64,000 nt of DNA from Escarpia spicata. Lineage: Eukaryota > Annelida > Polychaeta > Sabellida > Siboglinidae. Below, piece by piece: positions 46,981 to 61,608 of the stretch (positions are counted from its first letter, which is position 1; the number at the start of each line of letters is the position of its first letter). The stretch is from the NCBI GenBank assembly GCA_963995525.1, contig OZ023206.1, positions 43,135,178-43,199,177 of the forward strand, in the 5' to 3' direction. The notes below the pieces were generated by a model that searched no databases, had not been told where the DNA came from, and saw nothing but the letters and a program-made list of their open reading frames with translations. Both the position numbers and the translations under genes were made by a program.

Positions 46981-48894
46981 GTGGTAAGACCACATTAAGG
47001 ATCCGTCCGTCGAAAAAAGTCCACTTAAACTACCGTTATGCTGTGAAATGCATATATTTTGTTCGAACACTTTTACATGGGACATGTTTGTCTCGTGAGT
47101 ACTGAATGTACTGCTGCTTTAGGCAAGATAAAACATCAAATGGGGATGAGTTTTAACACCTATAACTTACGTAATATGTTCTTGTAACTTACGTGACGGA
47201 GATAAAACGGTAACATGCATTCCCATTTGTGGTTAATCTAGTTATGTGTGTAGCTTGATATCAGTCTAGCCTTCGTGAAGATTTGTAACATGCAAAACAT
47301 ATATTTGGGGTAAGACCACATTAAGGATCCTTCCGCCGAAAAAAGTCCACTTAAAATACCGTTATGCTGTGATATGCATAAATTTTGTTCGAACACTTTG
47401 ACATGGGACATGTTGGTCTCGTGAGTACTGAATGTACTGCTGCTTTAGACAAGATAAAACATCAAATGGGGATAAGTTTTCACACCTATAACTTACGTAA
47501 TATGTTCTTGTAACTTACGTGAGGGAGATAAAACGGTAACATGCATTCCCATTTGTGGTTAATCTAGTTATGTGTGTAGCTTGATATCAGTCTAGCCTTC
47601 GTGAAGATTTGTAACATGCAAAACATCTATTTGGGGTAAGACCACATTAAGGATCCGTCCGCCGAAAAAAGTTCACTTAAAATACCGTTATGCTGTGATA
47701 TGCATAAATTGTGTTCAAACACTTTGACATGGGACATGTTTGTCTCGTGAGTACTGAATGTACTGCTGCTTTAGACAAGATAAAACATCAAATGGGGATG
47801 AGTTTTCACACCTATAACTTACGTAATATGTTCTTGTAACTTACGTGACGGAGATAAAACGGTAACATGCATTCCCATTTGTGGTTAATCTAGTTATGTG
47901 TGTAGCTTGATATCAGTCTAGCCTTCGTGAAGATTTGTAACATGCAAAACATATATTTGGGGTAAGACCACATTAAGGATCCGTCCGCCGAAAAAAGTCC
48001 ACTTAAAATACCGTTATGCTGTGATATGCATAAATTTTTTTCGAACACTTTGACATGGGACATGTTTGTCTCGTGAGTACTGAATGTACTGCTGCTTTAG
48101 ACAAGATAAAACATCAAATGGGGATGAGTTTTCACACCTATAACTTACGTAATATGTTCTTGTAACTTACGTGACGGAGATAAAACGGTAACATGCATTC
48201 CCATTTGTGGTTAATCTAGTTATGTGTGTAGCTTGATATCAGTCTAGCCTTCGTGAAGATTTGTAACATGCAAAACATCTATTTGGGGTAAGACCACATT
48301 AAGGATCCGTCCGCCGAAAAAAGTCCACTTAAAATACCGTTATGCTGTGTTATGCATAAATTTTGTTCGAACACTTTGACATGGGACATGTTTGTCTCGT
48401 GAGTACTGAATGTACTGCTGCTTTAGACAAGATAAAACATCAAATGGGGATGAGTTTTCACACCTATGACTTACGTAATATGTTCTTGTAACTTACGTCA
48501 CGGAGATAAAACGGTAACATGCATTCCCATTTGTGGTTAATCTAGTTATGTGTGTAGTTTGATATCAGTCTAGCCTTCGTGAAGATTTGTAACATGCAAA
48601 ACATCTATTTGTGGTAAGACCACATTAAGGATCCGTCCGTCGAAAAAAGTCCACTTAAACTACCGTTATGCTGTGAAATGCATATATTTTGTTCGAACAC
48701 TTTGACATGGGACATGTTTGTCTCGTGAGTACTGAATGTACTGCTGCTTTAGACAAGATAAAACATCAAATGGGGATGAGTTTTCACACCTATGACTTAC
48801 GTAATATGTTCTTGTAACTTACGTGACGGAGATAAAACGGTAACATGCATTCCCATTTGTGGTTAATCTAGTTATGTGTGTAGTTTGATATCAG
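46939..48894 (-). repeat. S-P-Q-T-R-S run, start of the 5-mer HOR domain
   Basis: Monomers at 46939 (S, with TTTTACATGGG), 47265 (P, with CATGTTGGTCTC), 47591 (Q), 47917 (T), 48243 (R, with ACGTCACGGAG) and 48569 (S-like, with an R-like end CCTATGACTTACG and TAGTTTGAT). The 48569 copy is an S/R recombinant and is followed directly by another S at 48895, so the 5-mer register slips by one here. Confidence 0.82.
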
Positions 48895-51800
48895 TCTAGC
48901 CTTCGTGAAGATTTGTAACATGCAAAACATATATTTGTGGTAAGACCACATTAAGGATCCGTCCGTCGAAAAAAGTCCACTTAAACTACCGTTATGCTGT
49001 GATATGCATATATTTTGTTCGAACACTTTGACATGGGACATGTTTGTCTCGTGAGTACTGAATGTACTGCTGCTTTAGGCAAGATAAAACATCAAATGGG
49101 GATGAGTTTTAACACCTATAACTTACGTAATATGTTCTTGTAACTTACGTGACGGAGATAAAACGGTAAAATGCATTCCCATTTGTGGTTAATCTAGTTA
49201 TGTGTGTAGCTTGATATCAGTCTAGCCTTCGTGAAGATTTGTAACATGCAAAACATATATTTGGGGTAAGACCACATTAAGGATCCTTCCGCCGAAAAAA
49301 GTCCACTTAAAATACCGTTATGCTGTGATATGCATAAATTTTGTTCGAACACTTTGACATGGGACATGTTTGTCTCGTGAGTACTGAATGTACTGCTGCT
49401 TTAGACAAGATAAAACATCAAATGGGGATAAGTTTTCACACCTATAACTTACGTAATATGTTCTTGTAACTTACGTGAGGGAGATAAAACGGTAACATGC
49501 ATTCCCATTTGTGGTTAATCTAGTTATGTGTGTAGCTTGATATCAGTCTAGCCTTCGTGAAGATTTGTAACATGCAAAACATCTATTTGGGGTAAGACCA
49601 CATTAAGGATCCGTCCGCCGAAAAAAGTTCACTTAAAATACCGTTATGCTGTGATATGCATAAATTGTGTTCAAACACTTTGACATGGGACATGTTTGTC
49701 TCGTGAGTACTGAATGTACTGCTGCTTTAGACAAGATAAAACATCAAATGGGGATGAGTTTTCACACCTATAACTTACGTAATATGTTCTTGTAACTTAC
49801 GTGAGGGAGATAAAACGGTAACATGCATTCCCATTTGTGGTTAATCTAGTTATGTGTGTAGCTTGATATCAGTCTAGCCTTCGTGAAGATTTGTAACATG
49901 CAAAACATATATTTGGGGTAAGACCACATTAAGGATCCGTCCGCCGAAAAAAGTCCACTTAAAATACCGTTATGCTGTGATATGCATAATTTTTTTTCGA
50001 ACACTTTGACATGGGACATGTTTGTCTCGTGAGTACTGAATGTACTGCTGCTTTAGACAAGATAAAACATCAAATGGGGATGAGTTTTCACACCTATAAC
50101 TTACGTAATATGTTCTTGTAACTTACGTGACGGAGATAAAACGGTAACATGCATTCCCATTTGTGGTTAATCTAGTTATGTGTGTAGCTTGATATCAGTC
50201 TAGCCTTCGTGAAGATTTGTAACATGCAAAACATCTATTTGGGGTAAGACCACATTAAGGATCCGTCCGCCGAAAAAAGTCCACTTAAAATACCGTTATG
50301 CTGTGTTATGCATAAATTTGGTTCGAACACTTTGACATGGGACATGTTTGTCTCGTGAGTACTGAATGTACTGCTGCTTTAGACAAGATAAAACATCAAA
50401 TGGGGATGAGTTTTCACACCTATGACTTACGTAATATGTTCTTGTAACTTACGTCACGGAGATAAAACGGTAACATGCATTCCCATTTGTGGTTAATCTA
50501 GTTATGTGTGTAGTTTGATATCAGTCTAGCCTTCGTGAAGATTTGTAACATGCAAAACATCTATTTGTGGTAAGACCACATTAAGGATCCGTCCGTCGAA
50601 AAAAGTCCACTTAAACTACCGTTATGCTGTGAAATGCATATATTTTGTTCGAACACTTTTACATGGGACATGTTTGTCTCGTGAGTACTGAATGTACTGC
50701 TGCTTTAGGCAAGATAAAACATCAAATGGGGATGAGTTTTAACACCTATAACTTACGTAATATGTTCTTGTAACTTACGTGACGGAGATAAAACGGTAAC
50801 ATGCATTCCCATTTGTGGTTAATCTAGTTATGTGTGTAGCTTGATATCAGTCTAGCCTTCGTGAAGATTTGTAACATGCAAAACATATATTTGGGGTAAG
50901 ACCACATTAAGGATCCTTCCGCCGAAAAAAGTCCACTTAAAATACCGTTATGCTGTGATATGCATAAATTTTGTTCGAACACTTTGACATGGGACATGTT
51001 GGTCTCGTGAGTACTGAATGTACTGCTGCTTTAGACAAGATAAAACATCAAATGGGGATAAGTTTTCACACCTATAACTTACGTAATATGTTCTTGTAAC
51101 TTACGTGAGGGAGATAAAACGGTAACATGCATTCCCATTTGTGGTTAATCTAGTTATGTGTGTAGCTTGATATCAGTCTAGCCTTCGTGAAGATTTGTAA
51201 CATGCAAAACATCTATTTGGGGTAAGACCACATTAAGGATCCGTCCGCCGAAAAAAGTTCACTTAAAATACCGTTATGCTGTGATATGCATAAATTGTGT
51301 TCAAACACTTTGACATGGGACATGTTTGTCTCGTGAGTACTGAATGTACTGCTGCTTTAGACAAGATAAAACATCAAATGGGGATGAGTTTTCACACCTA
51401 TAACTTACGTAATATGTTCTTGTAACTTACGTGACGGAGATAAAACGGTAACATGCATTCCCATTTGTGGTTAATCTAGTTATGTGTGTAGCTTGATATC
51501 AGTCTAGCCTTCGTGAAGATTTGTAACATGCAAAACATATATTTGGGGTAAGACCACATTAAGGATCCGTCCGCCGAAAAAAGTCCACTTAAAATACCGT
51601 TATGCTGTGATATGCATAAATTTTTTTCGAACACTTTGACATGGGACATGTTTGTCTCGTGAGTACTGAATGTACTGCTGCTTTAGACAAGATAAAACAT
51701 CAAATGGGGATGAGTTTTCACACCTATAACTTACGTAATATGTTCTTGTAACTTACGTGACGGAGATAAAACGGTAACATGCATTCCCATTTGTGGTTAA

Positions 51801-52806
51801 TCTAGTTATGTGTGTAGCTTGATATCAGTCTAGCCTTCGTGAAGATTTGTAACATGCAAAACATCTATTTGGGGTAAGACCACATTAAGGATCCGTCCGC
51901 CGAAAAAAGTCCACTTAAAATACCGTTATGCTGTGTTATGCATAAATTTTGTTCGAACACTTTGACATGGGACATGTTTGTCTCGTGAGTACTGAATGTA
52001 CTGCTGCTTTAGACAAGATAAAACATCAAATGGGGATGAGTTTTCACACCTATGACTTACGTAATATGTTCTTGTAACTTACGTCACGGAGATAAAACGG
52101 TAACATGCATTCCCATTTGTGGTTAATCTAGTTATGTGTGTAGTTTGATATCAGTCTAGCCTTCGTGAAGATTTGTAACATGCAAAACATCTATTTGTGG
52201 TAAGACCACATTAAGGATCCGTCCGTCGAAAAAAGTCCACTTAAACTACCGTTATGCTGTGAAATGCATATATTTTGTTCGAACACTTTGACATGGGACA
52301 TGTTTGTCTCGTGAGTACTGAATGTACTGCTGCTTTAGGCAAGATAAAACATCAAATGGGGATGAGTTTTAACACCTATAACTTACGTAATATGTTCTTG
52401 TAACTTACGTGACGGAGATAAAACGGTAACATGCATTCCCATTTGTGGTTAATCTAGTTATGTGTGTAGCTTGATATCAGTCTAGCCTTCGTGAAGATTT
52501 GTAACATGCAAAACATATATTTGGGGTAAGACCACATTAAGGATCCTTCCGCCGAAAAAAGTCCACTTAAAATACCGTTATGCTGTGATATGCATAAATT
52601 TTGTTCGAACACTTTGACATGGGACATGTTTGTCTCGTGAGTACTGAATGTACTGCTGCTTTAGACAAGATAAAACATCAAATGGGGATAAGTTTTCACA
52701 CCTATAACTTACGTAATATGTTCTTGTAACTTACGTGAGGGAGATAAAACGGTAACATGCATTCCCATTTGTGGTTAATCTAGTTATGTGTGTAGCTTGA
52801 TATCAG
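48895..52806 (-). repeat. 5-monomer HOR S-P-Q-T-R (1630 bp), about 2.4 copies
   Basis: Units start with S at 48895, 50525 and 52155, each 1630 bp apart. Within each, P has GGATCCTTCCGCC and GAGGGAG, Q has GTTCAC and GTGTTCAAAC, T has a T-run before TTCGAAC, and R has GTGTTATGC and CCTATGAC. The third copy is partial (S and P, with Q from 52807). Variation between copies: S differs by TTTTACATGG (50525 copy) and P by CATGTTGGTC (50851). Confidence 0.87.
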
Positions 52807-52969
52807 TCTAGCCTTCGTGAAGATTTGTAACATGCAAAACATCTATTTGGGGTAAGACCACATTAAGGATCCGTCCGCCGAAAAAAGTTCACTTAAAATA
52901 CCGTTATGCTGTGATATGCATAAATTGTGTTCAAACACTTTGACATGGGACATGTTTGTCTCGTGAGTA

Positions 52970-55900
52970 CTGAATGTACTGCTGCTTTAGACAAGATAAA
53001 ACATCAAATGGGGATGAGTTTTCACACCTATAACTTACGTAATATGTTCTTGTAACTTACGTGACGGAGATAAAACGGTAACATGCATTCCCATTTGTGA
53101 TTAATCTAGTTATGTGTGTAGCTTGATATCAGTCTAGCCTTCGTGAAGATTTGTAACATGCAAAACATCTATTTGGGGTAAGACCACATTAAGGATCCGT
53201 CCGCCGAAAAAAGTCCACTTAAAATACCGTTATGCTGTGATATGCATAAATTTTGTTCGAACACTTTGACATGGGACATGTTTGTCTCGTGAGTACTGAA
53301 TGTACTGCTGCTTTAGACAAGATAAAACATCAAATGGGGATGAGTTTTCACACCTATAACTTACGTAATATGTTCTTGTAACTTACGTGACGGAGATAAA
53401 ACGGTAACATGCATTCCCATTTGTGGTTAATCTAGTTATGTGTGTACCTTGATATCAGTCTAGCCTTCGTGAAGATTTGTAACATGCAAAACATATATTT
53501 GGGGTAAGACCACATTAAGGATCCGTCCGCCGAAAAAAGTCCACTTAAAATACCGTTATGCTGTGATATGCATAAATTGTGTTCGAACACTTTGAAATGG
53601 GACATGTTTGTCTCGTGAGTACTGAATGTACTGCTGCTTTAGACAAGATAAAACATCAAATGGGGATGAGTTTTCACACCTATAACTTACGTAATATGTT
53701 CTTGTAACTTACGTGACGGAGATAAAACGGTAACATGCATTCCCATTTGTGGTTAATCTAGTTATGTGTGTAGCTTGATATCAGTCTAGCCTTCGTGAAG
53801 ATGTGTAACATGCAAAACATCTATTTGGGGTAAGACCACATTAAGGATCCGTCCGCCGAAAAAAGTCCACTTAAAATACCGTTATGCTGTGATATGCATA
53901 AATTTTGTTCGAACACTTTGACATGGGACATGTTTGTCTCGTGAATACTGAATGTACTGCTGCTTTAGACAAGATAAAACATCAAATGGGGATGAGTTTT
54001 CACACCTATAACTTACGTAATATGTTCTTGTAACTTACGTGACGGAGATAAAACGGTAACATGCATTCCCATTTGTGGTTAATCTAGTTATGTGTGTAGC
54101 TTGATATCAGTCTAGCCTTCGTGAAGATTTGTAACATGCAAAACATATATTTGGGGTAAGACCACATTAAGGATCCGTCCGCCGAAAAAAGTCCACTTAA
54201 AATACCGTTATGCTGTGATATGCATAAATTTTGTTCGAACACTTTGACATGGGACATGTTTGTCTCGTGAGTACTGAATGTACTGCTGCTTTAGACAAGA
54301 TAAAACATCAAATGGGGATAAGTTTTCACACCTATAACTTACGTAATATGTTCTTGTAACTTACGTGACGGAGATAAAACGGTAACATGCATTCCCATTT
54401 GTGGTTAATCTAGTTATGTGTGTAGCTTGATATCAGTCTAGCCTTCGTGAAGATTTGTAACATGCAAAACATCTATTTGGGGTAAGACCACATTAAGGAT
54501 CCGTCCGCCGAAAAAAGTTCACATAAAATACCGTTATGCTGTGATATGCATAAATTGTGTTCGAACACTTTGACATGGGACATGTTTGTCTCGTGAGTAC
54601 TGAATGTACTGCTGCTTTAGACAAGATAAAACATCAAATGGGGATGAGTTTTCACACCTATAACTTACGTAATATGTTCTTGTAACTTACGTGACGGAGA
54701 TAAAACGGTAACATGCATTCCCATTTGTGGTTAATCTAGTTATGTGTGTAGCTTGATATCAGTCTAGCCTTCGTGAAGATTTGTAACATGCAAAACATCT
54801 ATTTGGGGTAAGACCACATTAAGGATCCGTCCGCCGAAAAAAGTCCACTTAAAATACCGTTATGCTGTGTTATGCATAAATTTTGTTCGAACACTTTGAC
54901 ATGGGACATGTTTGTCTCGTGAGTACTGAATGTACTGCTGCTTTAGACAAGATAAAACATCAAATGGGGATGAGTTTTCACACCTATGACTTACGTAATA
55001 TGTTCTTGTAACTTACGTGACGGAGATAAAACGGTAACATGCATTCCCATTTGTGGTTAATCTAGTTATGTGTGTAGTTTGATATCAGTCTAGCCTTCGT
55101 GAAGATTTGTAACATGCAAAACATCTATTTGTGGTAAGACCACATTAAGGATCCGTCCGTCGAAAAAAGTCCACTTAAACTACCGTTATGCTGTGATATG
55201 CATAAATTGTGTTCAAACACTTTGACATGGGACATGTTTGTCTCGTGAGTACTGAATGTACTGCTGCTTTAGACAAGATAAAACATCAAATGGGGATGAG
55301 TTTTCACACCTATAACTTACGTAATATGTTCTTGTAACTTACGTGACGGAGATAAAACGGTAACATGCATTCCCATTTGTGGTTAATCTAGTTATGTGTG
55401 TAGCTTGATATCAGTCTAGCCTTCGTGAAGATTTGTAACATGCAAAACATATATTTGGGGTAAGACCACATTAAGGATCCGTCCGCCGAAAAAAGTCCAC
55501 TTAAAATACCGTTATGCTGTGATATGCATAAATTTTTTTCGAACACTTTGACATGGGACATGTTTGTCTCGTGAGTACTGAATGTACTGCTGCTTTAGAC
55601 AAGATAAAACATCAAATGGGGATGAGTTTTCACACCTATAACTTACGTAATATGTTCTTGTAACTTACGTGACGGAGATAAAACGGTAACATGCATTCCC
55701 ATTTGTGGTTAATCTAGTTATGTGTGTAGCTTGATATCAGTCTAGCCTTCGTGAAGATTTGTAACATGCAAAACATCTATTTGGGGTAAGACCACATTAA
55801 GGATCCGTCCGCCGAAAAAAGTCCACTTAAAATACCGTTATGCTGTGTTATGCATAAATTTTGTTCGAACACTTTGACATGGGACATGTTTGTCTCGTGA

Positions 55901-57412
55901 GTACTGAATGTACTGCTGCTTTAGACAAGATAAAACATCAAATGGGGATGAGTTTTCACACCTATGACTTACGTAATATGTTCTTGTAACTTACGTGACG
56001 GAGATAAAACGGTAACATGCATTCCCATTTGTGGTTAATCTAGTTATGTGTGTAGTTTGATATCAGTCTAGCCTTCGTGAAGATTTGTAACATGCAAAAC
56101 ATATATTTGTGGTAAGACCACATTAAGGATCCGTCCGTCGAAAAAAGTCCACTTAAACTACCGTTATGCTGTGATATGCATATATTTTGTTCGAACACTT
56201 TGACATGGGACATGTTTGTCTCGTGAGTACTGAATGTACTGCTGCTTTAGGCAAGATAAAACATCAAATGGGGATGAGTTTTAACACCTATAACTTACGT
56301 AATATGTTCTTGTAACTTACGTGACGGAGATAAAACGGTAAAATGCATTCCCATTTGTGGTTAATCTAGTTATGTGTGTAGCTTGATATCAGTCTAGCCT
56401 TCGTGAAGATTTGTAACATGCAAAACATATATTTGGGGTAAGACCACATTAAGGATCCTTCCGCCGAAAAAAGTCCACTTAAAATACCGTTATGCTGTGA
56501 TATGCATAAATTTTGTTCGAACACTTTGACATGGGACATGTTTGTCTCGTGAGTACTGAATGTACTGCTGCTTTAGACAAGATAAAACATCAAATGGGGA
56601 TAAGTTTTCACACCTATAACTTACGTAATATGTTCTTGTAACTTACGTGAGGGAGATAAAACGGTAACATGCATTCCCATTTGTGGTTAATCTAGTTATG
56701 TGTGTAGCTTGATATCAGTCTAGCCTTCGTGAAGATTTGTAACATGCAAAACATCTATTTGGGGTAAGACCACATTAAGGATCCGTCCGCCGAAAAAAGT
56801 TCACTTAAAATACCGTTATGCTGTGATATGCATAAATTGTGTTCAAACACTTTGACATGGGACATGTTTGTCTCGTGAGTACTGAATGTACTGCTGCTTT
56901 AGACAAGATAAAACATCAAATGGGGATGAGTTTTCACACCTATAACTTACGTAATATGTTCTTGTAACTTACGTGAGGGAGATAAAACGGTAACATGCAT
57001 TCCCATTTGTGGTTAATCTAGTTATGTGTGTAGCTTGATATCAGTCTAGCCTTCGTGAAGATTTGTAACATGCAAAACATATATTTGGGGTAAGACCACA
57101 TTAAGGATCCGTCCGCCGAAAAAAGTCCACTTAAAATACCGTTATGCTGTGATATGCATAATTTTTTTTCGAACACTTTGACATGGGACATGTTTGTCTC
57201 GTGAGTACTGAATGTACTGCTGCTTTAGACAAGATAAAACATCAAATGGGGATGAGTTTTCACACCTATAACTTACGTAATATGTTCTTGTAACTTACGT
57301 GACGGAGATAAAACGGTAACATGCATTCCCATTTGTGGTTAATCTAGTTATGTGTGTAGCTTGATATCAGTCTAGCCTTCGTGAAGATTTGTAACATGCA
57401 AAACATCTATTT
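52970..57412 (-). repeat. Segmental duplication B, copy 2 (about 4.4 kb)
   Basis: This is the second copy of 42540-46980, with the same monomer order and private markers at 53133 (GTGTACCTTG), 53459 (TTTGAAATGGG), 54437 (GTTCACATAAAAT), 56067 (CGGTAAAATGC) and 57045 (CATAATTTTTTTTCG). The copies part where the first continues into S (TATTTGTGG) and the second into R (TATTTGGGG). Confidence 0.86.
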
Positions 57413-60400
57413 GGGGTAAGACCACATTAAGGATCCGTCCGCCGAAAAAAGTCCACTTAAAATACCGTTATGCTGTGTTATGCATAAATTTGGTTCGAAC
57501 ACTTTGACATGGGACATGTTTGTCTCGTGAGTACTGAATGTACTGCTGCTTTAGACAAGATAAAACATCAAATGGGGATGAGTTTTCACACCTATGACTT
57601 ACGTAATATGTTCTTGTAACTTACGTCACGGAGATAAAACGGTAACATGCATTCCCATTTGTGGTTAATCTAGTTATGTGTGTAGTTTGATATCAGTCTA
57701 GCCTTCGTGAAGATTTGTAACATGCAAAACATCTATTTGTGGTAAGACCACATTAAGGATCCGTCCGTCGAAAAAAGTCCACTTAAACTACCGTTATGCT
57801 GTGAAATGCATATATTTTGTTCGAACACTTTGACATGGGACATGTTTGTCTCGTGAGTACTGAATGTACTGCTGCTTTAGGCAAGATAAAACATCAAATG
57901 GGGATGAGTTTTAACACCTATAACTTACGTAATATGTTCTTGTAACTTACGTGACGGAGATAAAACGGTAACATGCATTCCCATTTGTGGTTAATCTAGT
58001 TATGTGTGTAGCTTGATATCAGTCTAGCCTTCGTGAAGATTTGTAACATGCAAAACATATATTTGGGGTAAGACCACATTAAGGATCCTTCCGCCGAAAA
58101 AAGTCCACTTAAAATACCGTTATGCTGTGATATGCATAAATTTTGTTCGAACACTTTGACATGGGACATGTTGGTCTCGTGAGTACTGAATGTACTGCTG
58201 CTTTAGACAAGATAAAACATCAAATGGGGATAAGTTTTCACACCTATAACTTACGTAATATGTTCTTGTAACTTACGTGAGGGAGATAAAACGGTAACAT
58301 GCATTCCCATTTGTGGTTAATCTAGTTATGTGTGTAGCTTGATATCAGTCTAGCCTTCGTGAAGATTTGTAACATGCAAAACATCTATTTGGGGTAAGAC
58401 CACATTAAGGATCCGTCCGCCGAAAAAAGTTCACTTAAAATACCGTTATGCTGTGATATGCATAAATTGTGTTCAAACACTTTGACATGGGACATGTTTG
58501 TCTCGTGAGTACTGAATGTACTGCTGCTTTAGACAAGATAAAACATCAAATGGGGATGAGTTTTCACACCTATAACTTACGTAATATGTTCTTGTAACTT
58601 ACGTGACGGAGATAAAACGGTAACATGCATTCCCATTTGTGGTTAATCTAGTTATGTGTGTAGCTTGATATCAGTCTAGCCTTCGTGAAGATTTGTAACA
58701 TGCAAAACATATATTTGGGGTAAGACCACATTAAGGATCCGTCCGCCGAAAAAAGTCCACTTAAAATACCGTTATGCTGTGATATGCATAAATTTTTTTC
58801 GAACACTTTGACATGGGACATGTTTGTCTCGTGAGTACTGAATGTACTGCTGCTTTAGACAAGATAAAACATCAAATGGGGATGAGTTTTCACACCTATA
58901 ACTTACGTAATATGTTCTTGTAACTTACGTGACGGAGATAAAACGGTAACATGCATTCCCATTTGTGGTTAATCTAGTTATGTGTGTAGCTTGATATCAG
59001 TCTAGCCTTCGTGAAGATTTGTAACATGCAAAACATCTATTTGGGGTAAGACCACATTAAGGATCCGTCCGCCGAAAAAAGTCCACTTAAAATACCGTTA
59101 TGCTGTGTTATGCATAAATTTTGTTCGAACACTTTGACATGGGACATGTTTGTCTCGTGAGTACTGAATGTACTGCTGCTTTAGACAAGATAAAACATCA
59201 AATGGGGATGAGTTTTCACACCTATGACTTACGTAATATGTTCTTGTAACTTACGTCACGGAGATAAAACGGTAACATGCATTCCCATTTGTGGTTAATC
59301 TAGTTATGTGTGTAGTTTGATATCAGTCTAGCCTTCGTGAAGATTTGTAACATGCAAAACATCTATTTGTGGTAAGACCACATTAAGGATCCGTCCGTCG
59401 AAAAAAGTCCACTTAAACTACCGTTATGCTGTGAAATGCATATATTTTGTTCGAACACTTTGACATGGGACATGTTTGTCTCGTGAGTACTGAATGTACT
59501 GCTGCTTTAGGCAAGATAAAACATCAAATGGGGATGAGTTTTAACACCTATAACTTACGTAATATGTTCTTGTAACTTACGTGACGGAGATAAAACGGTA
59601 ACATGCATTCCCATTTGTGGTTAATCTAGTTATGTGTGTAGCTTGATATCAGTCTAGCCTTCGTGAAGATTTGTAACATGCAAAACATATATTTGGGGTA
59701 AGACCACATTAAGGATCCTTCCGCCGAAAAAAGTCCACTTAAAATACCGTTATGCTGTGATATGCATAAATTTTGTTCGAACACTTTGACATGGGACATG
59801 TTTGTCTCGTGAGTACTGAATGTACTGCTGCTTTAGACAAGATAAAACATCAAATGGGGATAAGTTTTCACACCTATAACTTACGTAATATGTTCTTGTA
59901 ACTTACGTGAGGGAGATAAAACGGTAACATGCATTCCCATTTGTGGTTAATCTAGTTATGTGTGTAGCTTGATATCAGTCTAGCCTTCGTGAAGATTTGT
60001 AACATGCAAAACATCTATTTGGGGTAAGACCACATTAAGGATCCGTCCGCCGAAAAAAGTTCACTTAAAATACCGTTATGCTGTGATATGCATAAATTGT
60101 GTTCAAACACTTTGACATGGGACATGTTTGTCTCGTGAGTACTGAATGTACTGCTGCTTTAGACAAGATAAAACATCAAATGGGGATGAGTTTTCACACC
60201 TATAACTTACGTAATATGTTCTTGTAACTTACGTGACGGAGATAAAACGGTAACATGCATTCCCATTTGTGGTTAATCTAGTTATGTGTGTAGCTTGATA
60301 TCAGTCTAGCCTTCGTGAAGATTTGTAACATGCAAAACATATATTTGGGGTAAGACCACATTAAGGATCCGTCCGCCGAAAAAAGTCCACTTAAAATACC

Positions 60401-61608
60401 GTTATGCTGTGATATGCATAAATTTTTTTCGAACACTTTGACATGGGACATGTTTGTCTCGTGAGTACTGAATGTACTGCTGCTTTAGACAAGATAAAAC
60501 ATCAAATGGGGATGAGTTTTCACACCTATAACTTACGTAATATGTTCTTGTAACTTACGTGACGGAGATAAAACGGTAACATGCATTCCCATTTGTGGTT
60601 AATCTAGTTATGTGTGTAGCTTGATATCAGTCTAGCCTTCGTGAAGATTTGTAACATGCAAAACATCTATTTGGGGTAAGACCACATTAAGGATCCGTCC
60701 GCCGAAAAAAGTCCACTTAAAATACCGTTATGCTGTGTTATGCATAAATTTTGTTCGAACACTTTGACATGGGACATGTTTGTCTCGTGAGTACTGAATG
60801 TACTGCTGCTTTAGACAAGATAAAACATCAAATGGGGATGAGTTTTCACACCTATGACTTACGTAATATGTTCTTGTAACTTACGTGACGGAGATAAAAC
60901 GGTAACATGCATTCCCATTTGTGGTTAATCTAGTTATGTGTGTAGTTTGATATCAGTCTAGCCTTCGTGAAGATTTGTAACATGCAAAACATCTATTTGT
61001 GGTAAGACCACATTAAGGATCCGTCCGTCGAAAAAAGTCCACTTAAACTACCGTTATGCTGTGATATGCATATATTTTGTTCGAACACTTTGACATGGGA
61101 CATGTTTGTCTCGTGAGTACTGAATGTACTGCTGCTTTAGGCAAGATAAAACATCAAATGGGGATGAGTTTTAACACCTATAACTTACGTAATATGTTCT
61201 TGTAACTTACGTGACGGAGATAAAACGGTAACATGCATTCCCATTTGTGGTTAATCTAGTTATGTGTGTAGCTTGATATCAGTCTAGCCTTCGTGAAGAT
61301 TTGTAACATGCAAAACATATATTTGGGGTAAGACCACATTAAGGATCCTTCCGCCGAAAAAAGTCCACTTAAAATACCGTTATGCTGTGATATGCATAAA
61401 TTTTGTTCGAACACTTTGACATGGGACATGTTTGTCTCGTGAGTACTGAATGTACTGCTGCTTTAGACAAGATAAAACATCAAATGGGGATAAGTTTTCA
61501 CACCTATAACTTACGTAATATGTTCTTGTAACTTACGTGAGAGAGATAAAACGGTAACATGCATTCCCATTTGTGGTTAATCTAGTTATGTGTGTAGCTT
61601 GATATCAG
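56067..61608 (-). repeat. 5-monomer HOR S-P-Q-T-R (1630 bp), about 3.4 copies
   Basis: S starts at 56067, 57697, 59327 and 60957, each 1630 bp apart, with P, Q, T and R in the same order as before. The stretch 56067-59326 matches 48895-52154 at an offset of 7172 bp (22 monomers), including the private variant AAATTTGGTTCG (R at 50199 and 57371) and CATGTTGGTC. The last P (61283) has GAGAGAG in place of GAGGGAG. Confidence 0.87.
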
